Assembly (NCBI GenBank): GCA_018398765.1
Contig: JAHBMJ010003480.1
Coordinates: 1-64,000 of the forward strand
Length of the DNA: 64,000 nucleotides
From: Chromera velia
Taxonomy: Eukaryota > Sar > Chromeraceae
Direction: 5' to 3'
Part shown: positions 37,751-49,500 of the stretch, piece after piece
Layout: every line of letters starts with the position of its first letter
How positions within the stretch are numbered: position 1 is the stretch's first letter
The notes under the pieces: model-generated
What the model saw: only the letters and a program-made list of their open reading frames with translations
What the model was told of the DNA's origin: nothing
Databases searched by the model: none
Program-made: the position numbers and the translations under genes

Positions 37751-39544
37751 TTAGCCCTCAAGGCGGTGTGGGCCCAGAACCTCCAGTCCTAAAGTCCCCT
37801 TCAACACCCCCCATACTCTCGACCTCCCTCTCTTCTCTGCCCACCATTGTGGTTTTTCAGACATATACGTTACGACCTTCTGGAGAGCAACCCGTATACG
37901 CGCTGCCACAGCATGGTCGACTTCCTGAAAGTTCATCCCTGTGATCAACGCAATCAGCCACCCCAAGACATGGGAGCCAGAATCGTAGCCGTTTCGCTAA
38001 CACGGTATGGTCAATGCATACGCTTGCATAGGTATGTCATCATCCCCTCCTATTAGATCGTCACCGCACGCTGTTGCTTTTAAAAAGGGGTGCAGGAGCC
38101 TTGGAAGGGAGATTTGGGTCGGCGGGAGGGAGTCCAATGTGTAGACAGTAAGCGTTGGCAAAGTCTCATTCTCCCTCACAGCTCCCTTCTCACCTTTTTT
38201 AACGTACCCAGCCAACTAATGCATGTCCGAATAGTTAAAGACATAAAAAAGATCCTTCCCCCCATATGGCTTGAACCGCTTTTCCATCCTCCGCAGTCTG
38301 TAAACCCACCACGACTGTAAATCCGCCTCTCTTTGTTTCCACTTAGTATGTACATTTCCACTCCCCATGCTGCCCCCAATCGCCTTTCCTCTCTCTTTCA
38401 CCACCTGGCAGTGCCAGTTTGCTGCCTTCCTCGTCCTCTGTATTGCTTCTATGTCAATGAGCTTCATCATTTCCGTTGCAACAGAATTGACGAATGTAAG
38501 GGGTGGGGAGCTTTGAAACTCAGCTCCCAGGAAGGCAATCACTCTCCCAAAAGAGTTCATAGCACTGTCATTCAACCATCTCCCAGGGGCGAGGCGGGCT
38601 AACCCATCGGAATCGATGCTATGGCCCGATTGATATGATCTGAGCTATCCCATCAACCCCTCCTCTTACTTGCTCTCAATCATTTCTTCCTTAATAGCTA
38701 TCTTAGTGGCCGATTCGGCTAACGACTCCCCCTGCGCCACTATCTTAGCTGTACATCCTGCTGAACAGGGGCATAGGAGAGGGCTTCTTGCACTAACTAT
38801 CACGCCGAGAGCGGTGTAGCCAGGGGAGGGGTCAGGAACCGACAGATCGGGGAGCTTCCCCGCAGTGGCCACGGCAGACTCCTTTGCTTCAGCTATTCTC
38901 AAAGCCGACAGCACCAGATGCTCCGCTCGGGTCATGGCAGCGTCGCCATCTGTCAAGACAGGTGTCCCCACACCATTTGCGTATCCAGAGGAAACAGTGG
39001 GGGAGTCTCAGACCGGAGCCTGGATATGTTCGGTTGTGGCTGTAACGGCAGACATTGTACGTTTTTTTGATGGTCCCGCAGTCGCTTCCTGTCCAGGAGG
39101 GGGGAGTTTTCCACTGAGGATAGCTGTAGACTGGGACCCACCGCGAGGACGCTTCTGAATCACTGAGGAGGCGGCGTCTGCTTTGGCTTTCGCCCTGCTT
39201 CTGGGTGTGCGGCTCCAAGTGGGAGGGGGCGGACAGCTCGAGGGGCCACGAGTAGAAGAATCTGTTTCAGAGAAACGCTGACCAAAGACCAAGGGTAGAC
39301 CCACCGGGGGGTCATAGGCAGGAGCTTTAGTAGCCCTTGATTTGTCCTCATGAACGGAGCACATGCGGGACTCACTGACAGTGGGTTTGGGAATGGGTTG
39401 GAAACTTCTGTTGAACTGTGGACCAGAATTTAAACACGCCTGTGGGCCTGGCAGATCAGGGAGGGCTATACAACCATCTTTATGACAGGGTGGGTGTGCC
39501 TTGATCGTAGGGGGGTTTGAGTGACTGGGGGGTGGGGCAGGCAT
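37751..39544 (-). pseudogene. decayed element protein: proline-rich N-terminus plus Ulp1-like (C48) protease domain
   Basis: One minus-strand frame from the ATG at 39544 to the stop at 37751 is continuous except for internal stops at 39008-39010 (TGA), 38666-38668 (TAA), about 38647 (TAG), 38216-38218 (TAG) and 37997-37999 (TAG). The first ~190 codons are Pro/Ser/Thr-rich. From about codon 310 the pattern of a Ulp1/SENP cysteine protease appears: LAPGRWLNDSAMNSF (substrate-side WLND motif), YSDMH then a stop where the conserved Trp follows the catalytic His, YTLDSLP (catalytic Asp), then a stop immediately before RNGYDSGSHVLGWL. The family has Q..NGYDCG there, so the nucleophile Cys is Ser. 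Ulp1-type proteases are known in some non-LTR retrotransposons, such as Dualen/RandI of green algae. Same strand as the LINE remnant, so it is likely its upstream ORF or that of a relative. Confidence 0.72.
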
Positions 39545-40049
39545 AGCGATACCTGCTATTTACAGAGACTGGGGCCTTTCTCTCCCCAGGATGGACAGGC
39601 TAGTAGACAGGTCCTTCGCACACTCCCTGAGCATCCGATCGACCTCTTCTCTTTCATGTAGAGCCATCAGAAACCTCTCCTTAACGGCATCTAACTCCCG
39701 ACCTAGCACCCCCCCCGTCCTCCCCAATGTTGCAATTTCAGCCGTCCTACCGGATTGAATTTCACCTTTAAACCCCTCAGTTTCTATATATCCTCCGCCA
39801 GGTCTCCGGTGCCTCCCACTCTGAGGGGCCTGCAGTGTGCAACAATGTGGAGAAGGGGGGCAGGTTACACATTACGTCAGTCTCGGTAGGCCCGAGGCAG
39901 AGGGGGGACTGTGGCGCCTCATTCGACCGGGTCTGCACACAGGGAGAAGGCACGGAGGAAAGAATATCCCTCAACCCGCTCAGTCAGCAGCAACTCACAA
40001 TCAGGGCTGAACCGCACACGACCGCACATATCGATACGTTCATATACGT

Positions 40050-40462
40050 AGTCAACATGCAGGAAGCCCAACTCTAGGGCACTGCACATTCAAACACGCA
40101 GTCAGCAGGAGGCCTAAATCCTAGGCCCAACTCTAGGGCACTGCACATTCAAGCACGCAGTCAGCAGGAAGCCCAACTCTAGAGCACTGCACATTCAAAC
40201 ACGCAGTCAGCAGGAGGCCCAACTCTGGGGCACTGTACATTCAAACACGCAGTCAGCAGGAGGCCCAACTCTAGGGCACTGCACATTCAAACACGCAATC
40301 AGCAGGAGGCCCAACTCTGGGGCACTGCACATTCAAACACGCAGTCAGCAGGAGGCCCAACTCTAGGGCATTGTACATTCAAACACGCAGTCAGCAAAAG
40401 GCCCAACTCTGGGGCACTGCACATTCAAATACGCAGTCAGCAGGAGGCCCAACTCTAGGGCA
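40050..40462. repeat. 47-bp minisatellite, about 8-9 copies
   Basis: The unit runs GGGCACTGCACATTCAAACA, CGCAGTCAGCAGGAGGCCCA, ACTCTAG. Copies differ at a few positions (AGGG/GGGG, AGG/AAG). One copy carries an extra CTAAATCC insertion near 40.11 kb. It sits between the two Ulp1-like reading frames. Confidence 0.9.
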
Positions 40463-40576
40463 CTCCTCCCTCACTCTTTTCAAAAACCCTCCGCCAGAAC
40501 ACACCTGAGACAGGACACCTTCTTGCCTCGCTCTCATAAAACTCCGATACCCGCGGTCCGCTCTCTAACCACACCC

Positions 40577-41422
40577 CTAGCCACACCCATTAGCAGGCCA
40601 ACCCATCCACTCGCGGGCTGTCTTCCTTGCATCCGTCTTGAACGTCGCCGGTTGCTCCCTCAAAGTCCTCGAATGTACCACCTCTGAGGCCGCTCCAATC
40701 AGGCTATCCAGCCTCTTTCTCAGATCTTGTGCTATAGGTCCTCTCTCAAGTAGCAACACGGGGGGAGAACCACTATGGGATTGAAAAAGGCTCTCCAATT
40801 CGGACGTTTGGAGTCTGAGGACGATGATGAGATAAGAAAGGACATGATTACCACACAGATGTAGTGAATCCTCTCCCAGCTGCTGCAGAACGGTAACTTC
40901 TATCACTGTTTTACTCGGAATGCTGTCTAGAAATCGCAGCCAGCTCCTCGGTTCACACCTCCTCACTTCTTTGAAAAGTTTGATTGCAAATAGACCGATC
41001 CTGCGGAAGACCCTCTTTTTTTCAAGGTCGACAAGAGCAGGAGACAAACGTAAATCCCTGAGACAGTCAAAGCTGATCATGCCTACACGTCCCCCCGAAG
41101 CTTGTGAGGCAGAGCCTTCACTTTGCTCCCCATTCTTCACTAGGACACCGAACCAGTGGCCCATCAAAGGGTGTCGGACGGGAACATACCAGAACTTTGC
41201 TCGTAATGCCGTCTCCCCAAAAAACTCCACACGCCCCCCCAGAGCTGCTGAGAGGAACTCGCGCCTGCTCTCCACATCTGGGAATGTAGGAGCATCGTCC
41301 TCCACAACCGCCCTCAAAATAGAATATATTCTAGAGCTAGTCACAAAGACGTTTTGATCGCCGATAGGACCCCGCATGTTTGGGCAGTCCTCGATTAGCG
41401 CTGAAAGAGCATCTGCTTCCAT
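40577..41422 (-). CDS. Ulp1-like cysteine protease candidate, 281 aa, in the retroelement cluster
   Basis: Uninterrupted minus-strand frame from the ATG at 41422 to a stop at 40577. The middle holds FWYVPVRHPLMGHWFGVLV, matching the 'PV...HW' strand that carries the catalytic His of Ulp1/C48 proteases. MISFDCLRD follows, with an Asp in the expected place. Further on comes QQLGEDSLHLCGNHVLSYL, resembling the Q......CG segment with the nucleophile Cys. The spacing is longer than in SENP enzymes, and the canonical WLND motif is not evident. It differs clearly from the decayed protease at 37.8-38.6 kb. The context (same strand, beside a minisatellite and LINE remnant) suggests an element-encoded protein. 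The start may lie further upstream. Family call is tentative; that it is an intact frame is seen directly. Confidence 0.55.
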   Translation of the reverse strand: MEADALSALIEDCPNMRGPIGDQNVFVTSSRIYSILRAVVEDDAPTFPDVESRREFLSAALGGRVEFFGETALRAKFWYVPVRHPLMGHWFGVLVKNGEQSEGSASQASGGRVGMISFDCLRDLRLSPALVDLEKKRVFRRIGLFAIKLFKEVRRCEPRSWLRFLDSIPSKTVIEVTVLQQLGEDSLHLCGNHVLSYLIIVLRLQTSELESLFQSHSGSPPVLLLERGPIAQDLRKRLDSLIGAASEVVHSRTLREQPATFKTDARKTAREWMGWPANGCG

Positions 41423-42402
41423 CAGTTAGTCACTTATATGGAAATCTCCCCGGAACTCCCCTCCCTCCTTTATGGACACCCACCCCAGGCGAAGCTCTCG
41501 CAGCTCAGACACGAGCCTGTCTACCGGTCCATAACTAGAGTGGCCTACATTGGAATTCAGGATGCTGCACATGGCTACCAATTCGTGAGGGGGGAGAGTT
41601 GGAGGGTCCTACGAGATGTTGTTTGCTGGTCTCCCGGGAGTGGACCGGATGGCTGGCGGGTTTGGGGGGGGGGGCGGTGGTAATACATGGGGAATGAGGA
41701 TCACTGGAGGGGGGAAGCGCCTAGTTGCAGTCTATAAGGGTCCTGGAGCACATCGGGCTGGCCCAGACTCACCAACAGTCTCAAGCAAACTGCCCGTCCC
41801 GCCTGACGAGATCCTATCGACTGGGACTTCCCCTGGCTCTGTGTCCATCCACTGCCATCCGTATCAATTTCCTCCTGACATCGATCTCTGTGAATGGGTT
41901 TTTTTGCAAGTAGACGAGTTGTGGACGTAATAATCGAGTGTACTCAAGCAACGAAGGTAAGGCAAAAACGTCTACTCCCTCCAACTTTCTCATTAACAAT
42001 TCTTCACTAATTTTGTTCGTTTTTTGACTTGAACGTTCTCTCTGCTGGAGTCCTCTCTGTTTCTCATGATTAAAACAGGAGAGGAGGGATCAGAATCCTA
42101 TGGTATAGTAGAAGTATATAGTAGAAGAAGATGGCCCGGCTCTCAACCGCGCCCGCGGCGCGCCGTTTGCGGGTAATTAAAATGCATGATTACGTAAAAA
42201 AATTATCAGATTGTACTTGGAGCGGTGTTGAGGAAGCAAACAATAGCAAACAATCGCAAACAGGGGTCTTTCAAGCACTCGGTATCATCCAAGTAAATTT
42301 CCAGAAGCGGTAACCCTCAATTAGTTAATACCATTAAAAAAAAGCAACCAAGAGTCTGAGTCGGAACTGTGGACGTACCTACACCCATCTCTTTTTTTGA
42401 CC
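41423..42402. other. intergenic, no gene supported
   Basis: Mixed sequence with a G-run near 41.67 kb. There is a short GC-rich stretch (42.15 kb, GCGCCCGCGGCGCGCC) similar in style to the MITE-like element at 8.2 kb. No reading frame worth calling. Confidence 0.45.
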
Positions 42403-42786
42403 ATGAAATTCTCCTCTGCATCTCTGTTTATTGGGCTTTCTCTTTTGCTTGCTGTCAACTCTGTGGCTAATATCAGCAGAAGATGCTACTAGATGAGAAA
42501 TGAGTGTGCGGTTGCTGCAGACCTTGCGTTTGCTTTTCATGAACGCAACGGTGAACTTCAAGACACTTCTATCGGGTGGTATATGGTTCAGCCAGGCAGC
42601 AGTCAACAGTTCTGCACAAACAGAGGGCCGCAGCTGTATGTCCACGTATAATTCCACAATGACGGAGATGGTGTGGATATGTACTCCGATCAGGACTGGA
42701 GTCCCGGTGTGGATCGGAACTTCTGCCTTCCACATTCGGAGTGCGTTCCACATTCGGAAAAATTACCTGGGTTATTACGCCCATGA
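42403..42786 (+). pseudogene. decayed reading frame for a small secreted protein
   Basis: The ATG at 42403 opens a clear signal peptide: a short basic start, a hydrophobic core LFIGLSLLLAV and a small-residue cleavage region. The same frame then continues 127 codons to a TGA at 42784 but contains a TAG at 42490-42492 and a TAA at 42649-42651. The mature part has RNECAVAADLAFAFHERNG, IGWYMVQPGSSQQFC, LYVHV and DGDGVDMYSDQDW. The pattern of a conserved Trp near 'PG....FC' followed by LYV recalls small bacterial-type DUF1036-like secreted domains, but that match is weak. After 42.74 kb plausible coding shifts to another frame (NYLGYYAHDACGPL). A recoded or spliced live gene is possible but less likely. 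Confidence 0.4.
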
Positions 42787-44888
42787 CGCATGCGGCCCTC
42801 TCCGTTCGACCTCAGGCTATAGCGGCTCTGCTTCTGAGTATCGTCTGTCGAATTTTCAGATGATCAGCGCGCGGCCCATCCACTCTGGAAAAATTGGTAA
42901 GGGGTCTTCAGCTCGGGAATATTTGGTATTGAAGACTAGAGAAAATCAGCCTTCGATGGGTCAAATATTTTGATTTCAGCAGTGTTTATTGCTTTATTTA
43001 AGCCTTTGTGGGAAAGTTTGGCAAGGGGGGGGCAAAAAAGGGAAAATTTGGCAGGGGTCTTAAAGTTTTGGTACCAAAAATTCCTGAGTGGATGGGCCGC
43101 GGATCAGCGGGGGGGAGCAGACGGGTATGCGGATTTATTCGTCAGGCGCTCTGGGAGCTTGCCCGTCTCCGAGGAGCCGCCGTCTGCGTGGGGGGGAAAC
43201 GGGGGCGTCCTCTGAGGCAGAGGAGTTCGTTGACTAGGAGGAGGTAGATGCCCATGAGGTGAGGGTGGATGAGGCTGAGATTCTTCATCTGGATGGTGAG
43301 GAGGAGTTGTAAGAAGGCGGGGAGGCAGCAGTTGGAGTGGCGTCTCCGAACCCTGCCGAGGAATTAAATGGCAGCAGTGTAGATGATCTCCATGTATAAA
43401 GAGACTACCGATGTCTAACTTGTTGCATGATCTTGTGATTCGTTGTTTCAGTGTGAAAGTCGCGAAAGATCGTGTTGTTCTTCATGCTTGAAAAAGAAAG
43501 TCCCTCAATCTGTTGTGTTAAGAAGATTCCGTATGTGGTTAGCTGGCGGAAAAGAAAGTCAATGTCGTTTGCTTTGGCCCTTTTAAGTTTTGTTTGTCAT
43601 TGTCTATTCTTCCTGGTTTTTTTTTTTGTCTTCATATTCTTATTGTGGGATGGCTACGTACGGATCTTTCGTACTCGACAGATGCTATTCACTGTGCAAC
43701 TGTCAGTCGGTTTCAGGGGGGGTTTAACTAGGGTTATACAGGCCGAGCTAGCGATTGAAGGAAAAGGGTGGGTCCAGAAAAGCGGTTTTTTCAAACAAAA
43801 GTGCTTTCATATATGCCATTCTGCCTCCCATGTGTTCACAGTGACAAGATCTTTCTTGGACAAGATCTTTCTTCAACAGACTCATGAACTAAAGTTGATT
43901 TTTGCTCAAAAAAGACCAGAAAAAGAAGCACGAGGAATGGCTAACTGCATGTGTCTGCTTTTCTTTTTTCTATGAACAGATTTGGAGATATTAACAAGTT
44001 ATCGAGAACTGATATCGACTGGCATTATGAAATGGGTGGGAATTCTGTGCAATAGTGCTTTGACTGTCTCCTTCTCTCTGGTCTGGATGTTAGCAAGTCC
44101 TGCCTGTGCCTTCAGTTCTCCATGCAGTCTGTGTTCTTGATCTGCATGTGTTTGTGGCGACTCCGAGCAATGATGTTATGACTGAATTTGATTCATTTGT
44201 GTCTGGACTGATTCTTTTATGCTGACATGATGCTGTGCAAGTGAGAAGCTCAGAAGCTGGGTGAGAAGGCTATTTCTTCCCACCTTTGTTCTTACACTTC
44301 TTTTTTCTTTTCTTGCGTCGTTGCATAGGGCTGCCAGCTAGGTTCTCACCCATGCATCTGAACACAGCTTGAGTACCATCTTACGGGGATGCTTATGAGC
44401 AATCAATCTAGCAATCAATTAAGCACTGGCAATCAATCAATTGATCGATCATAATGATTTTAACATTGATTTGCTATAAAAAAAAAAAACTAAGCTTGAT
44501 TCAACTTATTAAAATTCAAAACTATAGATCAGTCTGATAGGAAATTAAAACTAAAACATATTAAAGTATAAAACTAACAACTGAGTTTTAGTTACTTTTA
44601 GTTATTTAAATTTTAGGCTAGGTTTTACCACTAGGTTTAAACTCACATAATCGAGTCACATTATATAAGTATACATTGTAATCATTAAAATATGAGTTAA
44701 CTACTAGGTTAAGTAAAAACATATATCTGGAATTATTGTGATTAAAGTCTATATACATTAATCTTCCGATTCTATGCACTGGCAATAAGGAACGTACATA
44801 CTACCTTGCCGCTATCACAGATGAAATTGCAACAGCGGGAAGGCCTAGACACCGCCTAGTGCGGAACCTATCAAAATTATCAATCTAG

Positions 44889-44925
<37 letters not shown>

Positions 44926-45720
44926 TTGATTAATTCATGAAGTTTTTTAAAATTGTACCTAGAATTGTACCGAAATAAAAATAGTTATTTTTTTTTTTAA
45001 TTGAATTGAGGTCTCATCAAATGTGTTGTCATATTGATTGAAAGACAAAAAAAAAAATTAAAAAAATAGTGAAAACTTGAACCTCAATATTAGCCAATTT
45101 AGGCCCGTACGCAAAAACGGTAAATCTTGTTATATACTTCCCAGGATTCTCCGCACAGCTCTTTCATAAAGAAGACCGCTCTTTGCATTGTTTGAAATAT
45201 GAGACTGCTGAATTAGTGGTCATCGCTTGCGTACTTACAGATCGATACGAATCTGGATACGAATGCGCCGGGTTTGTCAAGAGGTTGGACAGTCAGTGCC
45301 TCGCGAGCTGGGGGTCAGAGGCGAGTCTCATCTGTCGTTCGGCCATTCGCCTATACGCAGTCAGCTCGACCCTGCACGCGCATGAGCACAAAGAAAAAGT
45401 TCATCGAGAAAACAGTGAAAGAATACCATCCTACTATATGAAGGCACAGTCTGTACGTTGTCTTGGAGATGTGATGAGATGTTGAACGCTCTGAGAATTA
45501 TCTGATCTTCACGGAGAAGAAAAAAAACAAAGCGAAAAGTTCACCCGATTGTTCCTTCTTGATTCCATTCTCACACACTCAGCTTCCCGTTTTCTTCTCT
45601 CCCCCCTCATTCAAGCCCACAAGACGAAACTGTGCATCTATCACTTGATGCATCCTACAGTGAGAAAAGGGATGTTTGGGGTCGGTAGCTGCATGCAGAG
45701 AAGAAGTCTCACTTGCCGAC
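42787..45720. other. intergenic; AT-rich island and simple repeats
   Basis: No supported gene. A 167-codon plus frame at 43472-43975 has no recognisable domain and a membrane-like stretch from T-rich DNA. The sequence from 44.38 to 45.13 kb is AT-rich, with an (ATCA)n run at about 44.89-44.93 kb and A/T homopolymers. The rest may include 3' sequence of the dynein gene ending at 45721. Confidence 0.5.
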
Positions 45721-46535
45721 CTACCTTTTGTTTTCGACCATGGAATCGACCTCGGGTTCTCGATGTTTTTCGAGGCCCTCGCTCACCTGCTCAAAGGAAG
45801 GCCATACGTGAAGACAGTTAGAGAGAATGAAGATGATATAGATAGAAAACACAAAAAAGGCACGATCGTGGGAAGAATCAGAAAACGGACGAGGAAGGAA
45901 GAAGGCCGAGAGAGTCTTGACAGATCCGTTTGAATGCATGCAAGCTTTTTTTTCTTTCTTTCTTTCTTTCTTTCTTTCTTTCATTCATTCATTCATTCAT
46001 TTTCTCCGCCATGACAGAAGAAGACATTTCGTCTGCGTGAACCATGTGACCAAAACAAATTCTGCTTCTGTGTGTATCTGTGGAAAATCAGACGTTTGCC
46101 TGAGCCTACGCAAAACGACAATGACATGAAAGAAAGGAACCAGAAAAGGTGCAGAACGACAAGACCGCGCTATTCATATCAAGTAAAAAAAAAAACGGAA
46201 AGAACCCGAATCGACCCCACCCCCTGACCTCGTCTGCCAAATGGATGACCCCCGACTGTTCGTATTGAGAGGGGGGGGGAGGAAACGCTTCCGATGCCAC
46301 ACGCCCCCACGCGCTCTCAGTCTGCACCCATAGAGAAGCGAACAGAAATGACGAGAGACCGGAAGGGGAACGCAAGTTACAAAAAAAAGGGAGACACCCA
46401 AAATGATGAATGGGAAGCGTGAAGAGAAAAAGAGGAAGAAAAAAGACGAGAATTTTCCAACCATCAAGATTCAAGACAAATGTTTTGCACCCATCACACC
46501 GCGATCTAAGTTGACACACACGCACACATACACAT

Positions 46536-46595
<60 letters not shown>

Positions 46596-49500
46596 TCCCA
46601 CAGCCATAAATAAGAACACGTCAAGAACGACACAAACGAATAAACGCATGCAGCTGCCCACCTGCACAGAGGCAGCTGATCCCTGTGGCTGTCCGATGGC
46701 CTCGAGGGAGTCCCTCCCTACGGATATGCAATTTGGTCGTGAGGGCTCCTTCTGGTCCCACTGTTGTGCCCCCCCTCCTCCACTCGCGGCCTTCTTCTCT
46801 TTCTCTTTCTTCTCCTTGCCCTTCTCCTCTCCTCCCTGCTCCCCTTTCTCTTTTTCCTTTGCATCTTCGGAGGCTGCAGCTGCCGGCGGGGCTGCTGCTG
46901 GAGGTGCAGTTGAGGGGAACGCGAGGGCCTTGAGCATGGCCCTGTACTGGACCATCGTGCCTCTGTCCTTTATGGCGGTGGAGGTGCACATGAACGCAGC
47001 ACCGTTGGTGTGGGAGAGGAAACGCAGAGCTCGGAGAAGCCACTTTCTTCGCTCTCTGCAGAAAGAGTGAAGGTCGTTTTGACAGGAGTTGCTTTGAAAA
47101 CAAATATGGTCGGACAACAAAATCACAATACGCCGACAGGAGCTGTTTTCTCCCTCTTTACAGACCGACGAAGACCTATGGGGACAAAGGGGACAGGCAA
47201 ACATGGCAGAACACAGGCACGTGTTGTGACAAAAGACACATTCTCTTTTGAGACCTCCTGAGTTATTTTCCTTCTCTTTCTGGAAGCAAGAGGGTCATTC
47301 ATCGCAACTGGCAATGACAGCAAGGCAACGGAGAGTTCTCATTCATGGGTGAAGAGCCAGAGTGGGAAGAACAAAATGAAACACTGGAACAGAAGAAAAG
47401 GGAAGGACGGAGAGATCATGCAGGGTCCACGGACGCAAAAGAAAGGAAAGGACTGTTTTTTTGTTTTTTGTTTGCGTTTGGGAGAGTAGGAAACGCTCTG
47501 GGCCTTTTGAGTCTTCTCAGCAAATATTCGTCAAGTCACCAAAGGAAAGACGGAAGGAAGGAAGTAAAAGAGAAAGAAAGGAAGGAAGGAAAGAAGGAAG
47601 AGAGAGAACAAGGAAGAAAGAAAGAAAGGAAGAAAGGAAAGTCGGAAGAGAGACAGCAAGGAAGGAAGGAAGGAAGGAAGGAAGGAAGAGAGCAAGAAAG
47701 GAAGGAAGGAAGCAAGGAAGAACGGAAGGAAGAAAGGAAGGAAGAAAGAAGGGGAAGGCACCTTTCGACCAACAGAAAAAGAAATTTGACTGACGGGTCC
47801 CCCTTTTCTTTGAAGACATCCCACTTAGAGAGCACCACAACACAGGGGATCTGCAAGGGTCTCAAAGCTCTGGTGTCTCTGTGGTCCTTCCACTGTTTGT
47901 GCAGCTTCTCTTGCAACAAGCCCACCGCAGCGCTGCCCTCGTCACTCAGACCCAAAGTCGTCACGCACTTGTCCACTTGAGTCTGCAGACCGAGAGACAG
48001 ACAGACAAACAGAGAGTGAGGGGGGGAATCTCACATGAGAGAAGCGAACAAAAATTCCATCGTTCTCTCACTGACTGACTGACTGACTCGCCGTTGCTGA
48101 CTGACTGACGGAATGCATGGCAGACCAATCCGACCGCTGGATTTACTGACTGACTGACTCTTTTCATTCACTGACTGACCGACTCTTTCCATTCACTGAC
48201 TGACTGACTCTTTCCATTCACTGACTGACTGACTGACTCTTTTCATTCACTGACTGACCGACTCTTTCCATTCACTGACTGACTGCCTCTTTCCATTCAC
48301 TGACTGACTGACTCTTTTCATTTACTGACTGACTGACTCTTTCCATTCACTGACTGACTGACTCTTTCCATTCACTGACTGACCGACTATTTTCATTTAC
48401 TGACTGACTGACTATTTTCATTCACTGACTGACCGACTCTTTCCATTCACTGACTGACTGACTGACTCTTTCCATTCACTGACTGACTGACTATTTTCAT
48501 TTACTGACTGACTGACTCTTTCCATTCACTGACTGACTGACTCCTTCCATTCACTGACTGACTGCCTGACTGACGGACCCGCAGTTCCTTCAGCCAGAAG
48601 CTGAGAGCAGGAAAGGCCCCTCCCGGCTCGGCCCCATCGAGGACGAGCACGGCCACACTCCGAGCAATCCCGGGAGGAGTCAGGGCGACAGAGAGCATAG
48701 AGGACAGTCCTTCGTCTCCTCCTGAAAGAAAGCAACGATCAGTCGGGAGATGAGAGGAGAAGAGAAGAGATGCAACCGTGAAATTGTGCATTGACTCAGC
48801 CTCACTCACTCACTCACTCACTCACTCACTCATTCACTCACTCACTCACTCACTCACTCACTCATTCCAATGATCGGATAATCAGGAAGTCTTGTTCTCT
48901 CTTTGGCTGTTGGCTTCCTTCCTTTCGTTGACGCTTTTTGAGAGGTGGTGAACTTCTGTAACTACTGACAGACTCATGGACACAGCAGACAAATAGAGAA
49001 ATAGGCAAGCCGGAAACGTCAAGAGATACAGAGCAAGGCGGGAAGGAGGGAAAGAGGGAGGAAGGACGGAAGGAAGGAAGGCAGATACGTACACCTATCT
49101 CCTTCCACAACGATTTCGATGCACCAAAAGAACTTCCACTGGCCAATGTGAGCTAAGAAAAGAAAAGGGAACGAACGAACGGACCGATGTCAAAGATGTG
49201 TGCCACAGTCTTTGCGTTGCTTGCTGCCTCCTGTTGCCTCGCGTATTTGTATTCCAGAGCAACGGTGGGCTTTGGGACATCATTGGGGTCTGCGGTCACT
49301 CAGTCAGTCAGTTAGTCAGTCCGCCTCTCTCGTTGGAAACATCAGAGCAGACAGAGAAGGGAACTGGGGAGGGCTGGAAAGTAAGCGGGCAGGAACACAG
49401 GACAGGCAGAGCGAAGGACAAGTAGACAGGTGAGTAGGCACGCAGGCAGGCGGTCGCGGAAAAGAGAGAAGTGCAATGAATTCGTGAAAACGGTAATCCC

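Noticed and set aside
43472-43975. 167-codon plus-strand frame with a hydrophobic stretch
   Set aside because: No domain, no splice or composition support; the hydrophobic part comes from a T-rich tract.
47345-47980. Plus-strand 211-codon Lys/Glu/Arg-rich frame
   Set aside because: It is the (GGAA)n tract plus the antisense of a dynein-chain exon.
48066-48866. Regular spacing of short repeats, CRISPR-like at first sight
   Set aside because: The 'spacers' are themselves near-identical and repeats are 4-bp units; it is satellite DNA in a eukaryotic intron.
49040-49160. Possible extra dynein exon (frame with LASGSSFGASKSLWKEI)
   Set aside because: It would need an intron of about 30 bases, whereas a direct join from 49185 to 48721 keeps phase and restores the family's glycine-rich motif.
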